Positions 44,056 through 52,372 of a stretch of DNA of 64,000 nucleotides are shown piece by piece. The DNA lies in contig NZ_FREV01000009.1 in the NCBI RefSeq assembly GCF_900143545.1, positions 20-64,019 on the forward strand, given 5' to 3'. The notes under the pieces were generated by a model. That model did no database searches, was not told where the DNA came from, and worked only from the letters and a program-made list of their open reading frames with translations. The stretch's first letter is position 1, and the number at the start of each line of letters is the position of its first letter. The position numbers and the translations under genes are program-made. The stretch comes from Loktanella sp. Alg231-35 (lineage in GTDB: Bacteria > Pseudomonadota > Alphaproteobacteria > Rhodobacterales > Rhodobacteraceae).

Positions 44056-44913
44056 TTGAAAATCGGCATAATTGGTTGCGGCAACATGGGCGGCGGCATG
44101 GTCGCGCAACTCGCTGGGGCTGGAATGGACGTCAGCTGCTTCGATCCGGATATGGACACCCGCGCACGGATGCAGACCAATGGTGCAACGGTTTTTGACA
44201 ACGTGCAGGACATGGTTGCGGGCCAACTGGTGATCATCCTGTCCTTGCCCAAAGCGCAGATTGTCGAAGCGGTTATGGTCGAGATAGCAGCCCGCATTGA
44301 AACCGGTGCGATCGTTCTGGACACCTCAACTTCTACGCCGGCCACGTCGCAGGCCATGGCCGCATTGGGCCAAAAACACGGGTTTGACTTTGTCGATGGC
44401 CCCGTGAGCGGCGGGCCTGCGGCGGCGAACAGCGGCACGATGACTATGTTGCTTGCCGGGCAGCCAAGCGCGATAGATCGGTTGCGTCCTGTCACAGATG
44501 TTCTGACCGCAAAAACCGTGATGGTCGGGGCGTCCGGCGCGGGGCACGCGGCCAAAATCGCGAACAATATGCTGTGTGCTGCCAACCTTGTGCTGGTCGC
44601 CGAGGCGGTCCGCATGTGCGAAGCCGCTGGCGTAGCCCCCGACGGATTACTGGAAGGCGTCAATGCCGGATCGGGCCGTAGCGGCGTCAGTGAAGTGAAT
44701 TTTCCCAAATGGGTGCTGAACGGCGCGTTTGATTCCGGCTTTACCATGGGGCTGATGCGCAAAGATGTGGGCCTTGCATTGGAATTGGCCCAGCAGACCG
44801 GTGTGAACCTGGACGGGTTCGCAGGCATTGCGGATGTTTGGTTGAACCAATCAACACAGATCGACGATTCCGCTGACTTTAACGAAATCACAAGACATGG
44901 GGCTGAAACATGA
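44056..44913 (+). CDS. 3-hydroxyisobutyrate dehydrogenase family oxidoreductase
   Basis: A 285-residue NAD(P)-dependent beta-hydroxyacid dehydrogenase. The Rossmann motif KIGIIGCGNMGGGM is at the N-terminus, then DGPVSGGPAAANSGTMTML (substrate-binding signature) and the catalytic Lys in GHAAKIANNML. The TTG at 44056 is preferred because AGGAG lies nine bases upstream and the Rossmann strand starts there; an ATG at 44023 has no ribosome-binding site. Substrate unknown (hydroxyisobutyrate, tartronate semialdehyde or similar). The stop overlaps the ALDH start (ATGA). Confidence 0.88.
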   Translation: MKIGIIGCGNMGGGMVAQLAGAGMDVSCFDPDMDTRARMQTNGATVFDNVQDMVAGQLVIILSLPKAQIVEAVMVEIAARIETGAIVLDTSTSTPATSQAMAALGQKHGFDFVDGPVSGGPAAANSGTMTMLLAGQPSAIDRLRPVTDVLTAKTVMVGASGAGHAAKIANNMLCAANLVLVAEAVRMCEAAGVAPDGLLEGVNAGSGRSGVSEVNFPKWVLNGAFDSGFTMGLMRKDVGLALELAQQTGVNLDGFAGIADVWLNQSTQIDDSADFNEITRHGAET

Positions 44914-46415
44914 GCATTCGCACCGATATCTTAGCGGCACAGATGGCTGCGCTTGGTCTTGGGGACAAACCGCAAAGCTTGATCAATGGCGCGTTGGTTG
45001 ATGGGGCGGGCAACCCCGTCACGCTGATTGACCCTTACACCGAACAACCGCTCACCAGCTACGCTGACGCTGGTGCCGAAGTGGCAATGGCGGCCTGCAT
45101 CGCAGCACAGGATGCGCAGCCCCGGTGGGCGGCCCTGTCAGGTGCGGCGCGCGGGCAAGTCATGCAAAACATCGCCCGCACTATCATCGACCACGCTGAA
45201 CCCCTTGCGACCATTGAGGCGCTGGTGGCGGGCAAGCCGATCCGTGATTGTCGCATCGAAGTGGCCAAAGTTGCAGAGATGTTCGCCTATTACGGCGGAT
45301 GGGCTGACAAAATTCATGGCGAAGTGATCCCCGTGCCCTCTGGTCATTTGAACTACACCAAGCGCGAGCCACTGGGTGTGGTGTTCCAGATCACGCCATG
45401 GAACGCGCCGATTTTCACCGCGGGCTGGCAGATCGCCCCCGCCATCGCCACAGGCAACGGCGTTGTGATCAAACCAAGCGAATTGACCCCCGTCACGACC
45501 GTGGCACTGGTTCATCTGGCCGAGCACGCAGGCTTGCCATCGGGCCTGGTCAATGTGTTGTGCGGGTTGGGGCCGACTGCGGGCCAAGCGGCGATTGAAC
45601 ACAGGGCCGTGCGCAAGGTGATCTTTGTCGGCTCGCCCGAAACGGGGCGTGTCGTGGCAACGGCGGCGGCGAAAGCACTGAAACCTGCTGTTCTGGAATT
45701 GGGCGGGAAATCGGCCAATATCGTTTTTGATGATGCCAACCTCAAACACGCCTGCCTTGGCGCGCAGGCGGCGATTTTTTCGGGCGCTGGGCAAAGCTGT
45801 GTTGCCGGGTCGCGTTTGCTTGCCCATCGGTCCGTCCACGCCGAACTGATTGATATGCTGGCATGCGGAATGAACGACATTCGGTTGGGAGATCCGCTTG
45901 ACGATGCCACAGAGGTCGGCCCGATTAGCAACGCCCGCCAATTTGCGCATGTTGGCGATATGGTCGCACGGGCCAAGTCTGACGGTGCGCAGGTTCTCAG
46001 CCGTGAAACAAAGCCTGAGACGGGTTTTTTTGTACCGCCAACGGTCCTGAACGGCCTGCTCAACACCGATCACGCCGCGCAGACCGAGATTTTTGGCCCG
46101 GTTGTCGCGGCCATTCCTTTTGATACCGAAGAAGAAGCCATCGCACTCGCCAATGCGACCGAATTTGGTCTGGCAGGGGCTGTCTGGACGAACGATGTCG
46201 GTCGCGCCCATCGTGTCGCAGATCGCGTGCGTGCGGGGACGTTCTGGATCAACAGCTACAAGGCGATCCACGTATCATCCCCCTTTGGGGGTTCGTTGAA
46301 TTCCGGCTTTGGTCGGTCCAGCGGGACGGATGCGCTGATGGAATATACATCCGCAAAAAGTGTTTGGCTCGACAGTGCTGTCACCCCTCGGATAGCGTTC
46401 GGTTATGTTAGTTGA
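44910..46415 (+). CDS. Aldehyde dehydrogenase family protein
   Basis: A 501-residue NAD(P)-dependent ALDH. Conserved positions are the catalytic Cys in SGAGQSCVAGSR, the general base Glu in LELGGKSANIVF, the Asn in TPWNAPIF, and the cofactor Lys/Glu in VIKPSELTP. The closest general type is the betaine/lactaldehyde-like group, but the substrate is unclear. Its last 11 bases overlap the start of the acetyltransferase gene. Confidence 0.9.
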   Translation: MSIRTDILAAQMAALGLGDKPQSLINGALVDGAGNPVTLIDPYTEQPLTSYADAGAEVAMAACIAAQDAQPRWAALSGAARGQVMQNIARTIIDHAEPLATIEALVAGKPIRDCRIEVAKVAEMFAYYGGWADKIHGEVIPVPSGHLNYTKREPLGVVFQITPWNAPIFTAGWQIAPAIATGNGVVIKPSELTPVTTVALVHLAEHAGLPSGLVNVLCGLGPTAGQAAIEHRAVRKVIFVGSPETGRVVATAAAKALKPAVLELGGKSANIVFDDANLKHACLGAQAAIFSGAGQSCVAGSRLLAHRSVHAELIDMLACGMNDIRLGDPLDDATEVGPISNARQFAHVGDMVARAKSDGAQVLSRETKPETGFFVPPTVLNGLLNTDHAAQTEIFGPVVAAIPFDTEEEAIALANATEFGLAGAVWTNDVGRAHRVADRVRAGTFWINSYKAIHVSSPFGGSLNSGFGRSSGTDALMEYTSAKSVWLDSAVTPRIAFGYVS

Positions 46416-47127
46416 AGACGTAAGAACGCTGCTTGCAGGGGATCGGCAGGCCGCTGATTTGTTGGGGCTGGGTCCGTTCGAAGACTTTCCCGACCTTGCA
46501 GGTGCTTTGTTCAGCGCGCTGTGCAACCAAAGGGCCGGACGCATCGTCGCGCAAACCTATCGTGAGACGCCCACACTTCTGGCGGACACTGAACGCGATA
46601 TCCTTGAAACCGCCCGGCGCAACTTTGAACCCGGCGGTCCTGCGGCCGTTCTCCTGTTCTCGCGAGGGGTTCATGCCACGATCGGCCACCGGGTGGCCAA
46701 TGCCCTTCGGCAAAGAGGCGAGGCAACCCTGTCGATGGCGCTCAAAGCGACTTTCGGGCGGGCTTTTGCAACTGATATTCACCCAGCAGTACAAATTGGA
46801 CCCGGTTTTTGGCTGGACCATGGGCTTGGCTTTGTTGCTGGGGAAACCACTGTCATTGGCCAGAACGTGTCGATCTGGCACAACGTGACCCTTGGCAGCA
46901 CCTTCAACAATTCAGGACCTGACCGGCGTCCAAAGATCGAAGACGGCGCGGTCATTGGCGCGGGTGCTTTGGTCTTGGGCAACATCACGGTAGGTGCCGG
47001 CGCAAATATCGGGGCGGGGGCCATCGTCATGGACGACGTGCCCGCAGGCCGCGTGGTTGTCGGCACAAAAGCGCGCGACATCGGACCGGCCCGCGTTTCA
47101 TTCGTGCAAAAGGACCACACCCCATGA
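46405..47127 (+). CDS. Serine O-acetyltransferase (CysE) family protein
   Basis: A 240-residue left-handed beta-helix acetyltransferase. The CysE core is clear: TDIHPAVQIGPGFWLDHGLGFVAGETTVIGQNVSI (in part DIHPA and LDHGLG, with the catalytic Asp-His) and the PKIEDGAVIGAGALVLGNI hexapeptide repeats. The N-terminal helical domain is also present. A biosynthetic cysE is rarely placed in a catabolic operon, so it may acetylate another hydroxy-amino compound. Translation is coupled to both neighbours by overlaps. Confidence 0.85.
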   Translation: MLVEDVRTLLAGDRQAADLLGLGPFEDFPDLAGALFSALCNQRAGRIVAQTYRETPTLLADTERDILETARRNFEPGGPAAVLLFSRGVHATIGHRVANALRQRGEATLSMALKATFGRAFATDIHPAVQIGPGFWLDHGLGFVAGETTVIGQNVSIWHNVTLGSTFNNSGPDRRPKIEDGAVIGAGALVLGNITVGAGANIGAGAIVMDDVPAGRVVVGTKARDIGPARVSFVQKDHTP

Positions 47128-48005
47128 ATGCATCATTTGGTATCGACCACCCCCTTGTCGCCACTCACGATATCGAGGCGTTGCGTGGCCTGCTCATATC
47201 GCTGGGCTTCAATATGACGGCGGTTGGGAAACACCCTTGGGGCACCAGCACAAGCCTTGCAATGTTTGATGGCTGCCTGCTTGAGATTATGGGTATCTAT
47301 GATGAAAGCCTGATCGACGAAGTTCCCGCAGGCGAATTTCGGTTTGGCCGCCATGTGTTTGAACACCTTCAAGACCGTGAGGGTGTCGCCCTGAGCGCGT
47401 TGCACAGCACAAATTCCACTCGCGACGCTGAAACGGCAAAAATGGCTGGGCTTACTGTCGCGGGCCATCTCGCTTTCGGGCGAGATGTGACCCTGCCTGA
47501 TGGCACAGAGGGGCGAACGAAAACTACGCTGGCGTTAATGCCCGACCCCGATTTTCCGCGACTGTCGTTCTTTTTGTGTCAGCAGCATCGTCCTGACCTG
47601 ATTTACGTCCCTGAATGGCTAAAGCACCCCAATTCTGCAAATGGCATAGGCGGTATCACGATACTTGCCGATGCTCTGGTGCATGAAAACTTGGCACAAA
47701 AGCTCGGTGGTCTTTACGGCGCACCCGTTGCTGCGGATTTTGGATTTCAGATGCAAACGGCCAACGGATTGATATCTGTTCAAACTTTGCGCGGAGTCGA
47801 AGCCGAGTTTGGATCCTTGCCTTCCAGCGTTGCGAGCGGCAATCAGACCGGTATCGTCGCGATGGATATCACATATGAAAGCGGCAAAATGCTTGCGCAT
47901 TGGATTGATAAAAGTGGTCTTGAATTACGGACCACAGCCTCTGGACATCACGCTACTCACCCAGAAGATACGGCCAACGTCATTCTTAGGTTTGTAAAGG
48001 CATAA
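47124..48005 (+). CDS. Glyoxalase-like / VOC superfamily protein
   Basis: A 293-residue protein with a VOC-like N-terminus (FGIDHPLVATHDIEALRGLLISLGFNMTAVGKHPWGTSTSLAMF in part; a CLLEIMGIYDE strand) and a second VOC-like region at about residues 175-290. The layout fits the Glyoxalase_3-like family, whose members are poorly characterised lyases or isomerases. Last gene of the LysR-controlled operon; starts within the acetyltransferase stop (ATGA). Confidence 0.78.
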   Translation: MNASFGIDHPLVATHDIEALRGLLISLGFNMTAVGKHPWGTSTSLAMFDGCLLEIMGIYDESLIDEVPAGEFRFGRHVFEHLQDREGVALSALHSTNSTRDAETAKMAGLTVAGHLAFGRDVTLPDGTEGRTKTTLALMPDPDFPRLSFFLCQQHRPDLIYVPEWLKHPNSANGIGGITILADALVHENLAQKLGGLYGAPVAADFGFQMQTANGLISVQTLRGVEAEFGSLPSSVASGNQTGIVAMDITYESGKMLAHWIDKSGLELRTTASGHHATHPEDTANVILRFVKA

Positions 48006-48180
48006 GCATGCTTGATGAACTACGTGAAGGCTGCTGACGCCGGGGAAAAAAGCGGATAGTCGTGGCAAGTGCACCAAAGCGCGGTTTGTCCGCACTGCCA
48101 ATACTATTCCGCCCCCATGCCGATGGCTGCATTGAGCCCCGATTGACCAATGCGGCACGGTGAAACAATGTCTGTTCTTG

Positions 48181-50556
48181 CTATCCTACAGCTGCAATCC
48201 GGGGAATTTTTCGGCCATGCGAAAGCTCACCGGCGGATTGTACCAATGCAGATGCGTCGATGCGGAAATGACGATACAGCTCAGCGATGGTTCCAGTTTG
48301 TCCAAAATGCTCGACGCCGTGCGGGATCGTTTGATGTCCGTTAACAGCGCCCAACCAAGACAGCGTGGCCGGGTGGCCATCAATCACCGTGATCAAGGTG
48401 CAATTGCGCGGCACATCTGCCAGCAGCGTTTCGATATGTGCCTCAGCGTCCTGAATGCCATTTGCGCGCGCCCGCTGCGCAGCCGTCCAGCCTGCGTTTA
48501 GCCGGTCAGCCGATGTCACAGCCAGAACGCCAACGTCCCGTCGCCCCTGAGCGATCTGCCCCGCAGCCGTGATAGCTTCCTGAGCAACTGCACCCTGATA
48601 GGCGATCACAATCTCACAATTGGGGCCCGGTTTGCGCAACCAATATGCGCCATCAATGGTCCCTTGACGAAAGTCGTCATCAACACGTTTGCCGGGTTGT
48701 TCAATCGGGTTGGTGGTCAGCCGCAAGTAAACCGACCCACCCGTTTCATCGCGCAGCCATGTACGCTCATCCGGGTCGCCTTCGCCGTCTTTTTGCAGGT
48801 AGGAAAAGGCCCATTCCATGATCACTGCCAATTCATCCGCAAAGGCAGGCTCAAAAGCCGCCAGCCCGTCCTGCGACATACCGATCAATGGCGACGCGAT
48901 AGATTGATGCGCGCCACCTTCGGGGGCAAGTGTGACGCCGGACGGTGTGCCGACGATCATAAAACGGGCATCCTGATAGCAGGCATAGTTCAGCGCATCG
49001 AGACCGCGCGACACGAAAGGGTCATAGACGGTGCCGATGGGGATCAATCGTTTGCCAAAGATCGAATGCGACAGCCCGGCGGCGGCAAGCAACAAAAAGA
49101 GGTTCATTTCAGCAATGCCCAGTTCGATGTGCTGGCCTTCGGGCGTGAACTCCCATTTGGCGGTAGAGGGGATGTTTTCCGCCTTGAACGTGTCCTCTTG
49201 ATGCGCGCGGGCAAATAATTTGCGACGGTTGACCCACGGGCCAAGGTTGGTTGTGCCCGTCACATCGGGCGATGTGGTAACAATACGCTGTGCCAACACA
49301 CTGTCGCCCTTGGACAGATCATCCAGAATTTTACCAAACGCCATCTGGGTCGAGATTTCACGGTCTGAGGATAACGCAATCGCTGGGACATCAACCACCT
49401 CATCGCTATAGCGGCGGCGGCCTTTGGCAAAGAAGGGCGCCTTTCTTAGCGTGTCCTCAAATGCCGCAGGATCTGCGATTGTCGCAAACTTGTCCCATTC
49501 CTCGCCCTTGGCGACGCCCATGTGTTTCTGCCATTCGGCCATTTGGGTTTTATTCATCAACCCGCCGTGATTGTCCTTGTGGCCCGCAATTGGCGTGCCC
49601 CAGCCTTTGATAGTATAGGCCAGAAAACAAACAGGGCGATCGTGATCAATGGCGGCAAAGGTGTCCGCCATTGTGGACACGCAATTGCCGCCAAGATTTT
49701 CCATCAAAGCGGCCAGCTCTTCATCGCTGCGCGCATTGATCAGGGCCGTCACATCGCCCTGATCGCCCAAAGCATCCATCAAACGCTGCCGCCACACGGC
49801 CCCGCCCATATAGGTCAGCGCCGAATACAGCTGATTGGGACAGTCATCGATCCATTGGCGCAGTTTATCACCGCCAGGTTCCTCAAACGCCGCGCGTTGC
49901 AGCACGCCGTATTTGACGCGCACAACGTCCCAGCCGAAAGCATCAAAGATCTGCTCAACCCGTTGAAACAGCCCCTCGCGCACCACACCGTCAAGCGATT
50001 GGCGGTTATAGTCGATAATCCACCAGCAATTGCGCAGATCGTTCTTCCAGCCCTCTTGCAGGGCTTCGTAGATATTGCCTTCGTCCAGTTCGGCATCACC
50101 GACCAGTGCAATCATGCGCCCCTGTTCTTGATCGCCACCCCAAGTCTTGGCCTGAATGTAGTCCTGCACGATGGACGCAAAGGACGTGATCGCCACTCCA
50201 AGCCCAACCGAGCCAGTCGAAAAATCCACATCATCAATATCCTTGGTGCGGCTAGGATAGCTTTGCACGCCGCCAAAGCCGCGGAAATTCTCCATCTTTT
50301 CCTTGGTCTGATTGCCCATCAAATATTGAATGGCATGAAAGATTGGGGACGCGTGAGGCTTTACTGCTACCCGGTCTTCGGGGCGCAATATCCGAAAATA
50401 AAGCGCCGTCATGATCGACACCATCGAAGCCGAGGAAGCCTGATGCCCGCCAACTTTGATCCCATCCGCTTTGGGACGAATGTGGTTGGCATTGTGGATC
50501 ATCCAATGGGACAGCCACAGCAAACGCTGTTCAATGGCTTTGAGGTCTTCGGACAT
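48181..50556 (-). CDS. mdeB: AceE-like thiamine-diphosphate 2-oxoacid dehydrogenase E1 (MdeB type)
   Basis: A 791-residue transketolase-fold protein resembling homodimeric pyruvate dehydrogenase E1. The ThDP motif is GDAELDEGNIYEAL...WWIIDYNRQSLDG (AceE has GDGEMDE and NxxxQxLDG). The pyrimidine domain has WEFTPEGQHIELGIAEMNLFLL with the catalytic Glu. It is shorter than the roughly 890-residue AceE. It lies directly after methionine gamma-lyase, as mdeB does in Pseudomonas putida, where it acts on 2-oxobutyrate from methionine breakdown. A good AAGGA site precedes the ATG. Confidence 0.85.
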   Translation of the reverse strand: MSEDLKAIEQRLLWLSHWMIHNANHIRPKADGIKVGGHQASSASMVSIMTALYFRILRPEDRVAVKPHASPIFHAIQYLMGNQTKEKMENFRGFGGVQSYPSRTKDIDDVDFSTGSVGLGVAITSFASIVQDYIQAKTWGGDQEQGRMIALVGDAELDEGNIYEALQEGWKNDLRNCWWIIDYNRQSLDGVVREGLFQRVEQIFDAFGWDVVRVKYGVLQRAAFEEPGGDKLRQWIDDCPNQLYSALTYMGGAVWRQRLMDALGDQGDVTALINARSDEELAALMENLGGNCVSTMADTFAAIDHDRPVCFLAYTIKGWGTPIAGHKDNHGGLMNKTQMAEWQKHMGVAKGEEWDKFATIADPAAFEDTLRKAPFFAKGRRRYSDEVVDVPAIALSSDREISTQMAFGKILDDLSKGDSVLAQRIVTTSPDVTGTTNLGPWVNRRKLFARAHQEDTFKAENIPSTAKWEFTPEGQHIELGIAEMNLFLLLAAAGLSHSIFGKRLIPIGTVYDPFVSRGLDALNYACYQDARFMIVGTPSGVTLAPEGGAHQSIASPLIGMSQDGLAAFEPAFADELAVIMEWAFSYLQKDGEGDPDERTWLRDETGGSVYLRLTTNPIEQPGKRVDDDFRQGTIDGAYWLRKPGPNCEIVIAYQGAVAQEAITAAGQIAQGRRDVGVLAVTSADRLNAGWTAAQRARANGIQDAEAHIETLLADVPRNCTLITVIDGHPATLSWLGAVNGHQTIPHGVEHFGQTGTIAELYRHFRIDASALVQSAGELSHGRKIPRIAAVG

Positions 50557-50567
50557 GTCGAATTTCC

Positions 50568-51773
50568 TTATGCAGCGTTGCTGATTGGCGGTTTGGGCAA
50601 AGCTTGTTCCAAATCGTAAATCACGTCGTCAATCCCTTCGAGGCCGATAGACAGGCGCACCAACCCTTCGCTGATGCCATGCAGGGCGCGTTCTTCGGGC
50701 GTGTAGGTGGAATGCGTCATGCTAGCGGGGTGTTGCACCAGCGTTTCGGCATCGCCCAGCGAAACTGCGCGCGTGATCATCTGCAACCGGTTCATCATCG
50801 CGCGTCCAGCCTCAAGCCCGCCTTCCAGCTCAAATGCAATCATGCCGCCAAATTGTGCCATCTGCCGACGGGCCACGTCATGTTGTTCAAAGCTTTCCAG
50901 CCCCGGATACCAGACCTTTTGTACGCCCCAAGATTGCTCCAGCATCTCGGCAACGGTCCCGGCACTGGAACAATGGCGGTCCATCCGCAGCTCCAGTGTT
51001 TTCAAACCCCGAAGAATCAACATCGCATTGAACGGGGCCATCACAGCCCCCGTCATGTCCTTCATGCCATATAGGCGAATTTCTGATACCAGTTCGGCAG
51101 AACCAACCAGCAGCCCCGCAACCACATCACCGTGGCCACCCAGATATTTCGTGGCCGAGTGGAGCACGATATCTGCACCGTGCTTGATCGGCTGGGTCAA
51201 ATAGGGCGTCGCATAGGTGTTATCGACGACAACCCTAGCCCCGTGCGCGTGCGCAATATCGGACACGGCCTGAATATCCACTAGCCGCATATTTGGGTTC
51301 GCGGGTGTTTCAAAATACACCACCTTGGTCTTGTCGCTAATCGCGGCAATCAGGTTTTCGGGTGTTGTCAGATCTACATGGGTTACCGTTACGCCATACT
51401 TGGCCAACCCGTGCTGCATGAACGAAAACGTGCAGCCATACAGGGTCTTGTCCAGGATCACTTCGTCTCCTGGGGCCAGAAGTGTCCACATGGTGGCGGT
51501 GATCGCCCCCATTCCCGATGCCAGCGCCAATCCGGCCTCGGCCCCTTCCAGTACCGCAATACGACGTTCCAACAGATCACATGTCGGGTTGGAGATTCGC
51601 GAATAGATGTGCCCTGCGCGATCGCCGGCAAACATCTCACCTCCTGCTTCTGCGGTCTCAAAGGCAAAGGTTGATGTCAGATGCAGTGGCGGCGTCAAAG
51701 CGCCTTCGTTCTCCATCGGATCATAGCCGTGGTGGATGGCACGTGTGGAAAAGCTGTCTGGACGATTGCGCAT
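50568..51773 (-). CDS. mdeA: Methionine gamma-lyase
   Basis: A 401-residue PLP enzyme of the Cys/Met metabolism family. The PLP lysine is Lys209 in LHSATKYLGGHGD, and the substrate-specific cysteine of methionine gamma-lyases is present as Cys114 in LYGCTFSF; cystathionine lyases carry another residue there. It splits methionine into methanethiol, ammonia and 2-oxobutyrate. The ATG at 51773 has AAGGAG seven bases upstream. It is 11 bases before mdeB and divergent from an Lrp-type regulator. Confidence 0.92.
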   Translation of the reverse strand: MRNRPDSFSTRAIHHGYDPMENEGALTPPLHLTSTFAFETAEAGGEMFAGDRAGHIYSRISNPTCDLLERRIAVLEGAEAGLALASGMGAITATMWTLLAPGDEVILDKTLYGCTFSFMQHGLAKYGVTVTHVDLTTPENLIAAISDKTKVVYFETPANPNMRLVDIQAVSDIAHAHGARVVVDNTYATPYLTQPIKHGADIVLHSATKYLGGHGDVVAGLLVGSAELVSEIRLYGMKDMTGAVMAPFNAMLILRGLKTLELRMDRHCSSAGTVAEMLEQSWGVQKVWYPGLESFEQHDVARRQMAQFGGMIAFELEGGLEAGRAMMNRLQMITRAVSLGDAETLVQHPASMTHSTYTPEERALHGISEGLVRLSIGLEGIDDVIYDLEQALPKPPISNAA

Positions 51774-51877
51774 TGGATGGCTCCTTGGTTTCAAGCCTCA
51801 TAATATTGCAACATGTCAATCAACTGATTTCAAAATATGCTTTGATTTGACTAATCTTTGGCAGTATATGCTAAAAA

Positions 51878-52345
51878 ATGAGATCATTGGATAATAAAGA
51901 TCAACAGATCATCCGAGCCTTGCAACGAAATGGCCGCATGACGAATCAAGACTTGGCGGCAGAGGTAAACCTGTCGCCTTCTCCTTGCCTTCGGCGGCTC
52001 AAACTGTTGGAACAAAACGGGGTTATCACTGGTTACAGTGCAAATATTGATGCCGAGGCCTATGGGCTACCGGTCACTGTATTTGTTCATGTCAAACTGG
52101 AGAGCCACACAGAGGCGACGGTCCAGCAATTCGAAGCAGACATTACGCGCGTTGATCAGGTGTTGGATTGTTTTGTCATGACTGGCACATCGGACTACCT
52201 GCTTCGCGTGGTTGTTGCCGACCTCTCAGATTACGAAAATTTCGTGCGTCGAAAGTTGCATTCTGTTGGCAGTATAGCCTCCATCGACAGCAGTTTTGTC
52301 TATGGCGTTGTTAAGAAAACAAATGTGTTTCCAACAATCGGGTAG
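51878..52345 (+). CDS. Lrp/AsnC family regulator of the methionine-degradation locus
   Basis: A 155-residue Lrp/AsnC protein. The HTH is in residues 5-55 (DNKDQQIIRALQRNGRMTNQDLAAEVNLSPSPCLRRLKLLE in part) and the RAM ligand-binding domain follows (CFVMTGTSDYLLRVVVADL). It is divergent from mdeA with an AT-rich 104-base promoter between them, the same arrangement as mdeR-mdeA in P. putida. It probably activates mdeAB in response to methionine. Confidence 0.9.
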   Translation: MRSLDNKDQQIIRALQRNGRMTNQDLAAEVNLSPSPCLRRLKLLEQNGVITGYSANIDAEAYGLPVTVFVHVKLESHTEATVQQFEADITRVDQVLDCFVMTGTSDYLLRVVVADLSDYENFVRRKLHSVGSIASIDSSFVYGVVKKTNVFPTIG

Positions 52346-52354
52346 AGCTGCTTG

Positions 52355-52372
52355 GCGGCTTACTTAAGCCGC
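52355..52372. terminator. Possible bidirectional hairpin between the Lrp gene and the ABC-like gene
   Basis: GCGGCTTA-CT-TAAGCCGC, an eight-base stem located between two convergent genes and overlapping the stop of the ABC-like gene at 52364. No T-run follows on either strand, so termination strength is uncertain. Confidence 0.4.

Noticed and set aside
49522-50619. 365-codon plus-strand frame opposite mdeB
   Set aside because: Shadow frame caused by codon bias of the real gene on the other strand.
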